DNA of 64,000 nt from Acanthaster planci (Eukaryota; Echinodermata; Asteroidea; Valvatida; Acanthasteridae). Of the stretch, positions 1 to 12,899 are shown in pieces. A program made the translations under genes and the position numbers. The notes beneath the pieces were generated by a model that worked only from the letters and a program-made list of their open reading frames with translations, did no database searches and was not told the origin of the DNA. Location of the stretch: NCBI RefSeq assembly GCF_001949145.1, contig NW_019091357.1, positions 1,791,704-1,855,703 of the forward strand, given 5' to 3'. Every line of letters begins with the position of its first letter. Position 1 is the first letter of the stretch.

Positions 1-81
1 GATGTCCCTTGTTTTTGCTCAGATGGGCTATCCGCTTCCAGGATGTTTATTTATGTTCCCAGAAATAAATCCGGCCAGTAA

Positions 82-792
<711 letters not shown>

Positions 793-3700
793 AGACATTG
801 GTAAGAAACCAGATAAAATTGTGTGTGATGCCCGAGATAGATGTTGTCCATTTGTCAGGAACTGCATTTTGACAATTATGCACAGTTTCATCTGAACTTT
901 TGTAAAGCACCCATCAATCCAAGAGTTATCCACCAAAAAGGGTGTGAACTTGCCCGCGGTAACACCCCATGTATTTATTTGATCCAACATGGAATCATTT
1001 GTACACTTTTTCATGGAAGGGCTTGTTACTTAATTTGTCCACATAAGGAATCTCACTTTTGGCGCCTTCAACACCTTTCTGAATAGTGGATTGCTTTATA
1101 TCCACAGAAGCTGTGGATCACTCCACATCAACCTCATACCTGTGTGTGGATTTGTTCATGTGCACAGCCAATGGGATTGCTGATGTAAATATGCCTACTG
1201 AATATCCACCGTTACGAGTGGACTGTTCCACATCCCCACTTAAGAGAGGCCAAGGACTGAGTGAGTTCCACGTCCTCAGTAATCTTTGAAGATGTGGAAC
1301 ATCACTCCGTTGTATAGCTATGCGAAGTAAAACTTAGCAGGGTGTCTGCTGTGTATTGTCCACGGAGATACAAGGTGTGGATCGGTCCATTCTGCTGTCC
1401 CAGCCGTTGTGCTGAACACATCCACAGTGCGTGGGATCCCCTATGTGGACCACCGACCCACATCCACACTTTGGCCCTGGGTTGTTGACAGCCCCAACAG
1501 CATCCGTGCATGAGACTCCGTTGATCTACTCAGTACTTGAGTCTCATGTCCGGTAGGCAGCGTTCAGGGTATGATAAGGGGTTGGCCTATTGCTGCTGCC
1601 GCACGTTACATTTACACAGGGCAACTGCTGTGAACCAAGTTGCACCCACCCTCTGTGTGGATCCCCGTACTTCCAAGTGGATTTAATGAGTAATGTTGAT
1701 GAAGATTTCTATGTACATAATTTGCCAGAAACAGTTAGTACTGTGGGTAGTAGCCGTCTGATTCAGCTGTGATTTACGTTGAAATAACTCTGATTACTTT
1801 GCTAAATTTGTATCAAGTTAATGACGTCATTACTTTCCTCCATGTGCCTCTGCCCCCTGCAGAAGCAAGTCAGTCTTGCCTGGAAAAAAAAAATTTGCTT
1901 ATTAAAATATACAAGCGTCTTTATGTTTAAGAAAGAGACCAGAATTTGTAAAAATGGACTGATTCGTGAAGCCCCGCCCCCTTTTTTTCTGACCAGTCAC
2001 AGTTGTGATTTATGTCCGACGTGCGTGTACAAAAGTCTGACATGCGTGCATGCATGCGCCTATGATGCGCGAGGCTGAAACACATAGTGTGGTAACGGGA
2101 AAGAATGCGTGCTGAGTACCCAAGTGCACAGTGGGCGAGGCTTACTGGATCGGTCTGTTTGCCTGCTTGCTGTAGGGATGACTTCCGAATGGATGTACAT
2201 GTATTAGTCTCAACTAAAATGCTACAGTAGTCTATCCCGCAAAGTTTGCATAATCCACAGCTTTTTTAAAAAGTTACCGAATCTACCAGTTGGCCCTATT
2301 GACCAAAAATATGCACCATATTTTTTACTCATTTCGCTTTTAGATAATAATAGTGGAAAGGTATGATATGCAATTTTACTAGCTGCAGAAGGTACATGTA
2401 CTGGTAACAGATGCTACATTTTGTAAAATGGCCAAATTTTTGTTTTATTTTGGCTGGAGCGTCTGGAGTATTTTTCTACTTACAATATTTTTATATCTGC
2501 TGCTCAAGCAAAAGAATGGGTTGCATTTGTACATTTCTAAATAACTGAGATTTTCTGAGTATTTGCTAGATTATGTATTTTGATATTTGGAGAGTTGTGT
2601 GAATTTTTGGCGAACTGAAGCCTCAGAGTAGAGATAAATAAATGTGAATTTCAAAACTCTATTTGGCATAGTACTACAGATCAAAAGGTACTTTGCGTAG
2701 TTGATCAATTTGATGTTAATCTGTTATTTGTACTACTGATAGTTGATACATATCTTTACAAATAAATTCCTTCATGTCCTGTTTGTAAGGGCCGCATTTA
2801 CACTATGTAACTACAGAGGCTATTTTTTATTACATAAGTAACCAAGATACACATCTCATTTTGAATTTTTGAGTAGAAGTGTAACGGTTCCTAGGCCGGC
2901 AAACTTCCCTGCGGATGTATATTCAGAGTGGCCGAAACGGAGTTCAACTGTTTGCCAGTTGATTTAAGTGCCTTAACATTTCAATATTGGAGGGGGGGGC
3001 AGAAAGTTTGAACTCTGTTGGATTGAGTTTGAAACTATCCATTCAGATGGGGAATTTGTGTGGGTGATACATGTATGACGAAATTGTTGATTTTGTACAG
3101 AAAGCAATTTGGCAAGCAGAGATGGTACAATTGAAAAGTACTGAAGCGAAACATTCCATTTTGGGATTCCTTCTGTCGTGGATGTGGGGCATGTTAATTG
3201 CCCCTGTTTGAAGTCCAGTTAAACCGGAAATGAGGATCGTCGACAAAGAATGGCGCTATGAATTCTTAAAACGACTAGTAATTCCAACTCTCCTTCCATT
3301 TTACTGTCTCTGGAAGAGAACTTACTTGGATATGTAATGATAAAATATATAGATCGAGTGCGCTGACTCGAGAATCCTTAAACGGCAACAATTTCCAAAG
3401 GCGTGACCCTGTTGGAATCTGAATGTTTCAAGAAATGAAAGATAGAAAAATGCAGGGCAGGGTGAATGTAGCACAGATTTGAAGTTGGTCGCTAGACTGT
3501 TATTTTCCTTTTCGGCGAAGTATTGCTTCATGTATACACAACCTTAATTTAAGTACACGTGCCTTTTTAAAGCATTCTATTCAGTTATCATCATGTACTC
3601 AGCATTGTGACTATTTTTGTATGTGCTTGTTTACGGATGCGACGGACTTATATATACAATAAACAAGATCTTCTGGTAACGGGCTTCTTAATCACGTTTG
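793..3700 (+). other. 3' UTR and downstream flank of the kinase gene
   Basis: No coding exon is recognisable here. The first part is presumably 3' UTR. AATAAA-type signals occur near 2636, 2760 and 3658, and the true polyadenylation site cannot be chosen by eye. The stretch from about 1085 to 1690 is unusually rich in GTGGA/TCCAC pentamers (reported as a finding). The rest is AT-rich with short open frames that look like chance. Confidence 0.4.
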
Positions 3701-3819
3701 GTCATTCTGGAGTCTTTTGGGGATGGGAGGGGATAGGGACGTTTTGTTTATGAGACAGCACCCCCGGAAATGAACGTGAAACTCAAAGGTCAGATTGGCT
3801 TATAGTGCATTTAATTCTT

Positions 3820-4045
3820 TCCTGGGGCGGATCCAGGGGATATGGGGGCGCACTCCCCCCTTTTCACAAAAAAATGAAGGAATAAAAGTAGAAAAAGAGG
3901 GAGAGACCCAGCCCCATAAAATGTGACAGAGTAGTGAAAAAAACAGTTCTGCTTCAAGTTACCCAGCCTCTGTAGTTTTACAGCCCCTACCCTAAAAACT
4001 TTTAGTTCACGCCCCCCTTTTGGAAAACCCTGGAGCAGCCCCTGA
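3820..4045. mobile_element. Small MITE-like element with degenerate terminal inverted repeats
   Basis: The left end reads GGGGCGGATCCAGGGG and is followed by a run giving GCGCACTCCCCCC. The right end reads CGCCCCCCTTTTGG, then AGCAGCCCCTGATCCAG, which is roughly the inverse of the left end. The interior is AT-rich with no coding potential. Ends with GGGCGGATCCAGG and short C-runs are common in non-autonomous DNA elements of many marine invertebrates. No clear target-site duplication was found, so the exact borders are uncertain. Confidence 0.5.
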
Positions 4046-5250
4046 TCCAGCTCTGCGGTCCAGCTTCGATTCCCTGGCTCGGTCCACGTGTGGATTAGGT
4101 TTTCAGTCCCTACCTGATTCTGTGGGTTTTACCCAGAAGATTCCTCTGGGGTTTTCTACCCATCTGTAAAACTGTAACTGCTTCTCGTTGTTTCCTCTCC
4201 ACGGGCTTCTTCGGGCTGGGAGTGCCTAGGGCACTTTTGGTGTCATTACCAGAAATAAATAAAATAGTAAAAAAATATTGCGCCCTGTTCCCTCTGTAAC
4301 GTAACAACCAGTTGAGACTGGCTATAAGCCACGAAATTTTATGTGGTAATTAAGCAATTTGACCTTCATAATCCACTTTAGCAGGAGGGCATTGGCCCTA
4401 GCTGTAAAATGTAAAAAAAAAAAAATCATTGGAATTCTGTCGGACAGAATGTGAACGTAGGAGCCATTTTTATAATATACAGGCCATCCTCGTCCTTTTC
4501 TTATCTTGTCATTGTCTAGTTTAACCAGTATGACCTTTCATGTTTTTCTCGCGCATAAATTATGTTTAATTACAAACAATAGCCATAATGCAGTGTGTTG
4601 TGTTATCAATTGGCCTTAGTTCTTGCTCGTCAGTTTTTTTATGTCCAAATGAAAAGAAAATGCAGAGAGAAATGACACATCGGGAAGCAGGTGTAGGACA
4701 CGGGTTGAATTAGCTGTATACGCCTGCGTAATCCAAAACCTATTTCTATTTTGGATCCACCCAAGTCGTTCGGCGCGATCTGGCTCTCCAGTCTGAACCG
4801 GATGTAAACAGTGAAGTGTAAGCTAGGCCATTTTCAATACATGCCGTTTGTTCAACAGAAGGGCTTCACTTGAATGTACTTTAGAGATTTGTGTGGAAAA
4901 CTTTTTTGTGGGAAAAAACTTGTGTGAGATGGTAACGTTAGTTTTAGAAGTCCGGTCAACTCTTGGAAGATATCAGAGAATGTTGCGTGCTGAAAAAATG
5001 TCTTACATTCCAACGACAGCCAGCTAACGGCATCATCATGCTCCATGACTAGCTGTGCAAAAGTTAATGGAGGAACTTTATCAGCACCAGTGACGTGGAA
5101 CAAAACTGACTCCCATATGGTGACTTTTCACGTGACTCGCACGAGAACACTTTCCACCAAATCCTAATCTTGGTGTCTTATGTCATTGGCCGATTAACTG
5201 TCTCTGTCAATCGGACCAACGGGCAAATCTGTTTGCAGACGGGTTTTTTC
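4046..5250. other. Intergenic DNA upstream of the EndoU gene
   Basis: No exon with a domain signature was recognised on either strand. The sequence is AT-rich, with short A-runs near 4413-4427. It holds only short open frames lacking splice-compatible continuations. Confidence 0.4.
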
Positions 5251-5300
5251 CCTCTTTAAAAAGAGGACTTAGCTATAATCGGAGACAGAAGACTCGCCAA
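5251..5300 (+). promoter_or_regulatory. Probable core promoter of the EndoU gene (TATA-like box)
   Basis: CTCTTTAAAAAGAGG at about 5252-5266 is a TATA-like A/T box embedded in a perfect palindrome (CTCTTT/AAAGAG), about 145 bases before the start codon at 5409. Transcription would then start near 5290, giving a short, uninterrupted 5' UTR. This rests on position and composition only. Confidence 0.4.
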
Positions 5301-5408
5301 GCAGCACAGATACGACTGTGTGACCACACCGGCACCCGAAACATTTAAACTTGAAAAGTGGGTCTTCAACGGAACTCTCTGGAAGCACGATCGACGACGC
5401 CTATCACT

Positions 5409-8400
5409 ATGAAGTTCTTCATTTTGATTTCGGTGTTATTCTTTGCTTCTACGACAGGTATGCATTATATACATTACACAAAATACACTATGCTGAGTGC
5501 GTTTACTTTGTGCGTTTGTTTTTACAATGTCGTCATTTCTTCAAAAACTTCGTCATAAATTGAACAAAAGCATCACTGTGTGAAAGCCAGTGAGTTTATT
5601 GCACATAACCATTGTATTAGGTTGTGGAATATGCATAATAGTATCCCTTTGTGCCATTTGCCGCATCAAAAACGTCGTCGTCACGGTCCATGATTGAACA
5701 CAATGCATTGTTTCAGCTCAGCCAATTACAATGTAAGCTAAACCGACAGAAAGACAAGCGCTGAGATGTCTCGCTTTCCTGCAGGTGCGAGCGGTGCCTC
5801 TTGCTATGGTCGATGCGACGATCCTTTCAACAGTGTTTTCAGCTGTCAATGCAATTTGGCCTGTGCCATATACGGCGACTGTTGCAACGACTACACCCTC
5901 CATTGTATGCTTGGTGAGATGCAATTTGTTCAGCCAACATGATCTTGTACAGGACTTCACTGATATAGGCGTCGCAAGAGGGAGGTAGTTTATAGGGGGG
6001 TTCATCCCCCCAAGAATATTGAAAAAAAAAAGAAGGAAAGGAAATCAAGAAATGGGGGCGAGAGGTTGAATCGGGGAATACAAAATAGCCACCAATTTAC
6101 TCGAAAAACCTCAAAATGAACCTCCTTCCACTGTTAATGGTTCATGAGTTTGTTGTAGGTGTATTGCCCATGCCCCTCAACCCCCCCTCCCGGGAATTGC
6201 GTACCTACAAATCCTGGTGACGCCCATGATCACCACGTTTGTATGATTATGATTTCACCAGTGCTGGACTACAATCAGAACGTTTCGCGTCATTTCCTAC
6301 TCATGTCTCATGTCGTAAAGTCATTAGCGTACATGACATCGTCATGTCAGACACAAAATGATAGGCTGACCCACTTTTTACAGACTACATGGTACTGTCA
6401 AGGAAAATATACTGATTAACATGCAGATGGTAACCCGTTTATGGTTTTTATTTGAATGGAACAAAAACAATGCAGGTTCTTGTCAGGGCCGCTGTGATAA
6501 CAGTTTTGATTCAAGTCAGCCCTGCCAGTGTAACGCAGCCTGCAACACATACGACGACTGCTGCAGCGACTATGACCTCCAGTGCGCAGGTCAGTTCTAT
6601 CTACAGCACGAAATATTGAAATAGGGGATGGATTTTGGGGGGCTTCCCACTGATAATGTCTGCAGAATGACGTACTTGGCATTGATGTCAGCATCATTTT
6701 GTTCCAGGCAATCCAGGCGTCCCAGGTGCGCCTACCAACATGGACGAGTTCGCCAATGCCGTGTGGAACGCAGACGTAAACCGCCTAGCCGACTCCGATT
6801 TTTCGCTCAACTTTGGTAACTACATTAGTAACTCCAATGACCAGCGGGACCTTTCGCTCAGGCCGTACGTATTTCTGTGCCAGCTAGGGCGTTTTCTTTG
6901 GTGTTCGGTAACTCATATTTCAAACAAGTCAGGGAAGCCCAACCATACAGTGTAATTCGATATACCCAGCAAGACATGGGACGGAGGGGTACCCCCCTTA
7001 CAATGTCCAATCCTGTGCACACTGTTGTTCAACACATCCCCTAGATGTCTGTAAGGAATTCCTGAGAATTCGATCAAACAATGACCAACTCAAAGGTGGT
7101 GGTGGGGGGTGCTCTAGTCTCTATTCCATATCTTGCTTCATATGTAATTCGACAACCAGAATTAGAAGCCATTACTGCGGTGGTGCAATGCTCGTGGACA
7201 GGTGATACGCGCGCGTTACATGCCTCTTCGACCAATAGGATGTCGTGATTTGCCAATTGCACGCGCACCTCAAGCTGAAGAATGTGCGTGTGAAGATAAG
7301 CTATTTGCTATTTTGTACTCATACTCAGGCACAATCGCAGTGGTGAGCCTGGGTTCTGTCTTTGTCCAGTATCCAAAACTAAGAATTAGTCACAAAGTCT
7401 CAAGTTTTCAATTCGCGAGGCAGACCAGAACCAAGAATAACGTATGAAAGAAACCTATTGTTTATGTGACATGTCAATAGTGGATGGCCCCTACTTATGC
7501 ATTATTTTAATCATTAATTTTTTGGGGGGAACGTCTCTTTTGTGTAGGCTGTTTTCGTCTGTGAACACAGCCTTTCTCCAGGGCGAGACATACAAGACGA
7601 TGGTTGCCCTGTTCGATAACTACATCACGTCTGTGGGTCAGACCGAGATCACTACGGCAACGGAGCGAGCTGAGCAAGACGCCTTTATGGACGCCATGTT
7701 TGAGACGGAAGTCATGAATATAGCGTACGAGTACGTGAGATACTTAGGTAAGCATTGCGTTTCTGGCTCAAAAACTAGGCAAACCAAACTGTAAAAATTA
7801 CCTTGACTGCCCCTACTATATACATGAAGACACTTTCGTTTGTAACATGACGATTGGACCAATTGAGCATCAATTTGTACAAAGCCAATCTGAAAGAATT
7901 CGCAAACCATAATTTGTTTTTCAGAGTGTATTGCGCCCATTTACCTTCCTGCTTGAGAAGTGCTTCAATGCGATTGTAACTAACTTAAAACAATTGGTGG
8001 TAGTCAAATGAAATCCATTGGTTACAGGTTATTACTCGAGCCTTGCCGAGTACAAGGATTTTGTGCGCGGACTGCTCTTCACGCCCTACACCCGCAAAGC
8101 CACCAGTGATACCTCGGGCTTCGAGCATGTCTTCGCCGGCGAGTGGTCGAGCACTACGTCGGTGTCCGGTTTCCACAACTGGGTGCGCATGTACCAACTG
8201 GAGCAGGAAGGGGTCATGAACTACTACGGATATATGAATATTCAAGAGGTAGGTGCACTGTGAAAACTCAATTTCAGTTTGGAATGTAAAGCAAACACTT
8301 TTTGACAACACATTTTTGTCCATCGCAAGTCCCTGCGAGTCCTCGTGTGTAAGTCCATCACAAATCCATCACAAATCACTCAGTTAATTCACAAGCTTAA

Positions 8401-9893
8401 ATGAACTGTTCATTGTTCACCCTATGACTGACCTTGTGACGGGACTTGTGATGGACATGAAAATACGACGGAAACTTCAAATTCTCTTTCTGAAAACAGT
8501 ATAAAGAATTAAATGTGACTGCATATAGGCACCACATCATGAAATAAGAAATCATGACAAACTACTGTGGTAAGATAGGGTCCAAGTCATACACAGAATC
8601 AACTAAATATTACTTTGATTCGATTACGCTGCCCCGTAATAACTACAGGAATGAAGTGCACCCGCCTTAATAGACGAGCTTTATTCTTATTTGCTCTTGA
8701 CCCGTCATTTCGGACGAAAAAAAAGCCTTTCACGTCACAAAAACTAAGCTCTCCTCTTAATTAAAACATATTAACTTATTATCGTGTTATTAACTTTCGG
8801 CCTGGACTTAGAAACACGTGCTCGGTTCCCATGAGTTGAACAGGTTCTGAATGGCAGAGGGATTATTAAATGACAAACTACACCCCCCCAAGTAAAGAAG
8901 TTCATTGGATGCAATTTTGCCATCACTGGCATTGATGTAGGTAACACAGGTTACTATAAACAGTCTAATAAGGGAATTAATATGTGCTTGGTCGGTCTTA
9001 AACGTTACCACCCAAGGACACATTTTATTTATTTCCATTTGGCCCTAATAAACACTTTTTTGTTAGAGAGTCAAAAGAAGTCAATATGTGATGGATTTCC
9101 AACAATTTTGTTCAAGCATTTTACTTTCATTTTCCTGAACAGCCCCGTCCATTTTATGGTATTTTCCTTGTGCAAGTTGTACAAAATAAGCTCCTTATAT
9201 GGACTTGGCGCGCGGGTGGCGAACCGCGTGCACACAGACTCAGTCTTGACCAATCAGAATCGATTAAACTGTTTCATATCCAAGTGCCGGCGCGTGGTTC
9301 ACTGAGCAGGCATTATCACTTCTCAGCGGGCATCATCAATGTTAATACACGGCCAAGTTGCACGTTGTTAAATAGGGAGACTGTCTTAGGTATTTATGAG
9401 TATCTGTTCAATGGGTGTAGGCCTAACTCATGCCTATCATGCCGAAGCTGGTCATGTTGGACTATAGCATGCATCTGCCATGATATTTCGATAGGAAGAG
9501 TGTTCATGTTTTGAAATGCCAACGGAAAATTAAGCAACAAGTAATTAAGCATTCAACTTTCAAGAGGTCGCTGCGCCCGTCGGTGTTAAAAAGTAAAACA
9601 TTTTTCCCTTCAGTTAACATACGCCCAAAGCACCCGTAAAGTTGCCATTGTTTCCTTTCCAACCTCAGCCTCGACAAATCCTGTACCAGTTCGAATGGGA
9701 GGGGCGAGTCAAGCCCATTACCTCCATCATGTACGGGGTCAGCCCTGAGTTCGAGGTGGCTATTTTCTCTGCTTGCTTCCTGACCAATCGCAACGCCGTG
9801 TGCCCAATGACCATCAACGGCGGCAGTGCGTCGGTGCAAACGTGGGACAAGGACGGGCAAGACGTCTTGGGATCGGCCTACTTCGTCGCGTAG
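5409..9893 (+). CDS. ENDOU: Secreted EndoU-family endoribonuclease with two somatomedin B domains (complete, 7 exons, 364 aa)
   Basis: Exons: 5409-5457, 5785-5913, 6476-6589, 6708-6864, 7548-7747, 8028-8248, 9669-9893; all have GT-AG borders and they sum to 1095 nt. Residues 1-16 (MKFFILISVLFFASTT) form a signal peptide. Somatomedin B domain 1 is residues 22-57 (Cys 23, 27, 37, 39, 43, 49, 50, 57). Domain 2 is residues 61-96 with the same eight-Cys pattern. Each domain is one exon, phase 1-1. The EndoU domain covers about 103-364: GFEHVFAGE supplies His250 with Glu249 and Glu255, GFHNW supplies His266, and RVKP supplies Lys305. These match the His/His/Lys active site of XendoU and human ENDOU. 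The family cleaves RNA at uridines, Mn-dependent, leaving 2',3'-cyclic phosphate. The layout of signal peptide, SMB repeats and EndoU is that of human ENDOU (placental protein 11). Introns 2 and 5 are about 560 and 280 bases; intron 6 is 1.4 kb and shows nothing coding. Confidence 0.95.
5965..6225. mobile_element. Possible MITE inside EndoU intron 2
   Basis: The left edge reads ATAGGCGTCGCAAGAGGG and the right edge reads AATCCTGGTGACGCCCAT. The outer parts are roughly inverse (GGCGTC...GACGCC). The interior has G-runs near 5995 and C-runs near 6180. It has no coding potential. The terminal repeat is imperfect, so this call is tentative. Confidence 0.35.
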
Positions 9894-10112
9894 GTTCCAC
9901 AGGTTCTGCGTGCATGGAGCTGGGCAGATCAGAAAAGTTGTAATTTGGGGCAACCGCAGGAAGCTGTAATTAATAATACATGTGCTTATGCTTGTCCATC
10001 ATGCATGTTTGGTCCAATGCACGCTCCAATCCGAAGTTACGTAATTTTTACAACGTTGTTTTAATTGCAGTTTTCAAGTTAATTTCAGAATGAAATTATA
10101 AGTAAGAGAGAT
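9894..10112. other. 3' flank of the EndoU gene
   Basis: This is AT-rich sequence following the EndoU stop. No recognisable gene or element was seen, and no clear polyadenylation signal stands out. Confidence 0.35.
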
Positions 10113-10114
10113 TA

Positions 10115-10290
10115 ACCATCATCAGCACGGAACACCAGTCCCGTAGTTAGAAAACCTGTAACCCGTCTTAATCAGGATCAACCAGACCTCCGAAACGCAA
10201 CGTCAACATAAGATGATTCTATGTCACAATTTTCATAGAATAAGCCCACTTATATAAATTAACTAAAAATAAAGGAAATATCCCTGGATT
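10115..10290. repeat. Segmental-duplication anchor, unit 1 (pairs with 17605-17960)
   Basis: The block begins GGAACACCAGTCCCGT and contains TCAACCAGACCTCC, CACAATTTTC and GGAAATATCCC. The same ordered landmarks occur at 17605-17960, where they are interrupted by a 201-bp element. In both places the block lies between EndoU-derived sequence and minus-strand B4GALT-derived sequence. It therefore marks two copies of one ancestral segment. Confidence 0.75.
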
Positions 10291-10512
10291 GCGCTTCTCA
10301 GATACGTCTATACTAAATAAAACATTACATCTTGGATACGAGGTAGATAGCCACGATGGTACAGGGCACCAATTATGTGTTCTGTGTAGGGGACATTTAT
10401 ACACATTTATACAGATTAGTAGGTTGGTTTGCGGATTTCGTGACGTCATGACGATGTCTTTCAAAATGACGAAAAATTTCGTTTCTTACACCAAACAAGC
10501 TCCTATCTATCA

Positions 10513-11216
10513 AATTGGGCAAGATTCGCCTCCGTGATCCTCCTTCCCGATGCTTTGAACCAGACGTTCTTGTCGAAGAGGTTTGGGATGAGGGAGTCGG
10601 CTAGCGTCGTAGCTCGCCTGGCTCTTTCAAGCGCCTCGGGACCAAAAACAACGCCCTCTGCTTGATCCAACGTTAAATCGTCCAGATCATAGATCCTAAA
10701 ATTATCTGGTATTATATTGTCAGGATAACATTGAGGTTTTTGTTAGCGTAACCTACGGCCAACATTTCGTTCGATACCACGCATTAACAGACTTGCAACT
10801 TATGCATGATCGGACCCCGTCTTTCAAGTAACTTCAGATTTTCACAGCGTTTGTCATCGTTCAAGACACCGTCATCGTGACGTAGTATATCACGTGTCCC
10901 AACTCGTTTGCTATGTTTGCTCTGGGAAACTACTGCGAACCAACGTCGAGATACGCTACTACCCTTCTTGTGAGGGCAGTTCTCCCACGTGGGTTGAGAC
11001 GCTGTAGTCAAATGTCCTCAAATTAATCAAATGCAAAACATGTCCACATCACAGGGTTATAAAAAAAGGAAACGGGTATCTGAAGTCACTGGCATCATAG
11101 CTATCAAGAGTTGGTAGTTGCTTTTCAACGCTTACTGAGATTTGGAATGTTGGAATCTGGACAGTCCGACAGCCGATAAAATTGGATTCTTTGTATTGTG
11201 CTTCCATTTCTTGAAG
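10513..11216 (-). pseudogene. B4GALT-family remnant D: exons 3 and 4 only
   Basis: Two exon relics lie on the minus strand: exon 3 at complement(11136-11216) and a truncated exon 4 at complement(10513-10705). They are close relatives of gene A exons at 23263-23343 and 22465-22733. Exon 4 still reads YDLDDLTLDQAEG, FGPEALERARRATTLADS and FKASGRRITEANLAQ, then breaks off into unrelated sequence with a stop. Exon 3 keeps its donor, but its acceptor AG has become GG. Intron homology to gene A extends to about 11320. Exons 1-2 and 5-8 are absent. It cannot encode an enzyme; it is the decayed partner of gene A in a tandem duplication. Confidence 0.88.
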
Positions 11217-11319
11217 CCGGGAGAAAAGGGGACTTTAACATAATCAAGGGACGATATCAAAACCAATGAATAATCTGAGTATTTTACCAGTTCAATGACT
11301 GCAGTTGAAGAGTGTAGTG

Positions 11320-12225
11320 TAAATTGTAGGGGCACGACAAGTTACGAGCACGATGTGCGCTGCACACCCAATCAAACAAGGATCCAGGAAATGAATTCTT
11401 CTTAGAATCACTTTTTGTGTATCTCTGTACTCTTCTTCCATGTATGAAGACTGTTTGACATCTTTTTTGAGTTACGTGAACTGAACGGTGCCTTTTTTCA
11501 AACATTAAAAATTTACCAAGCATTTCTGGACAAGTGAGGGCGCTTTTGCTTTGGTGTAAATCCAGGAAGACATGCATGGACCAGGTTGCATGTTTTCATG
11601 TTCAAATTGTGAACCCCAAATTTGCTATCTGGGAACATTTCTGTGAAAAAGATTTTTGGTGGATTATTGCCATATACTTACACAGCAATGAATTGCCAAA
11701 GAAAATAAAATCTGACATAGCAGTGGTTAAAAAATCTAGAAATTTCCTGTGCACAAATCAGTGCAACATTGAGATTCAGTGCCTTGGATGACATCATTGT
11801 TCTGTTCATGAATATGCAAATATGCATCAGCATTTAAACCAAACTAGCATTAAAATATGGGTTAAAACGGTAAAACAAAAATTTAAAATAAGGTTAATTG
11901 AAACCCAAAGATGCAATTTAACAGTTGATACAGGAGACATGTTAACAGTTTTGAATTGTGAGGGGGAAACCAAGAGAGTCAATGCATCAAGAGAGTTCAA
12001 CAGTTTTGATACATTTATTGCAATAATGCTTGATAGAGCATAACGGTTCCCTTCATTTTACGGATAGACACGGATCGTTACAATGTCATTATATTCAGCC
12101 AATGGAGAACAACACGAATCAGCATCTACATAAATTTATTAACAGAACCATCTTGTTGAACAATCAAAAATACCCCAGCAGACAAAGCCAGGCCGAATGC
12201 CATTTGCTGATTTGCATATTATCCG
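11320..12225. other. Intergenic spacer after remnant D
   Basis: Homology to the gene A locus ends near 11320. Beyond that the sequence is AT-rich with short open frames on both strands. None has a recognisable domain or splice context. Confidence 0.35.
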
Positions 12226-12227
12226 TC

Positions 12228-12410
12228 TTACGCAGAAGCACCCCCAATCGTTTAAAGGAGCCGTACTGGTTGGGAGTGTTAGGTTTGTTGGTAGCGACGC
12301 CCACGTAACACGTGCATTTCATAGTCGTTGTGAACCAGCGAAGTGAACTGCCTGCCAGAGGAGCCTCTGTTACTTGGCAAGTTTCGCCCTCTCGGTCCAG
12401 CTGCGGGGCT
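12228..12410 (+). repeat. Dispersed repeat family R1, copy 1
   Basis: Landmarks are GCAGAAGCACCCCC, TTTGTTGGTAGCGACG, TTCATAGTCGTTG and GAACCAGCGAAGTG. They are shared in the same order with 32476-32662, and partly, inverted, with 15180-15310 and 25845-25915. There is no coding content. This copy is diverged. Confidence 0.65.
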
Positions 12411-12504
12411 CATTAGACAAGATTTGGTTAACACCAAACACTAGGTAGGGACTGGAAGTCAAGAGAGTGACTAAAATGAATTTAAATTGAAAATACGTCA
12501 TCAT

Positions 12505-12895
12505 GCAAGTCTCCTCTATTTTTTCCTTCTCAATAAATCTCCTCCTCTGGGTGTGAAGGTTAGTTCCTCCATTTTCCCTTCCAAAAATATTTTCCTGTAA
12601 CCATGTCGGTTTGCCCCCTCTTAATTCTCTTCTTAAAATCCTCCTCGGTGTGTTAGATAGTCTTCGCTATAATCGCTTCTTCAAAATATCCTCCTAGGTA
12701 GTAAGGGTAGTCTACTCAATCATTTGCCCTCCAATAGCCATGATGACTTGGCTCCTTTAATTTTCCCTTCAAAAATTTTCCTCCTGAGCGTAATGTTAAG
12801 TCTCACATATTTTTTCGTTCTAAAATTATCCTCTCAGGCCTGAAGGTTGGTCTCTTCCACTTTCCCCTCTAAAAATATCCTCCTAAACATTGTTT
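12505..12895. repeat. Degenerate tandem array, period about 50 bp, roughly 8 copies
   Basis: A motif of the form AAAATATCCTCCT, then a GTGTGAAGGTTAGTCT-like segment, then pyrimidine-rich sequence, recurs near 12535, 12585, 12635, 12682, 12770, 12822 and 12870. Copies are strongly diverged and one or two are shortened. The array is pyrimidine-rich on the plus strand and has no open frame through it. Confidence 0.7.
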
Positions 12896-12899
12896 TTGT

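Noticed and set aside
9504-9953. Minus-strand frame of 149 codons opposite EndoU exon 7
   Set aside because: The plus strand encodes the conserved EndoU C terminus, so the minus-strand frame is incidental.
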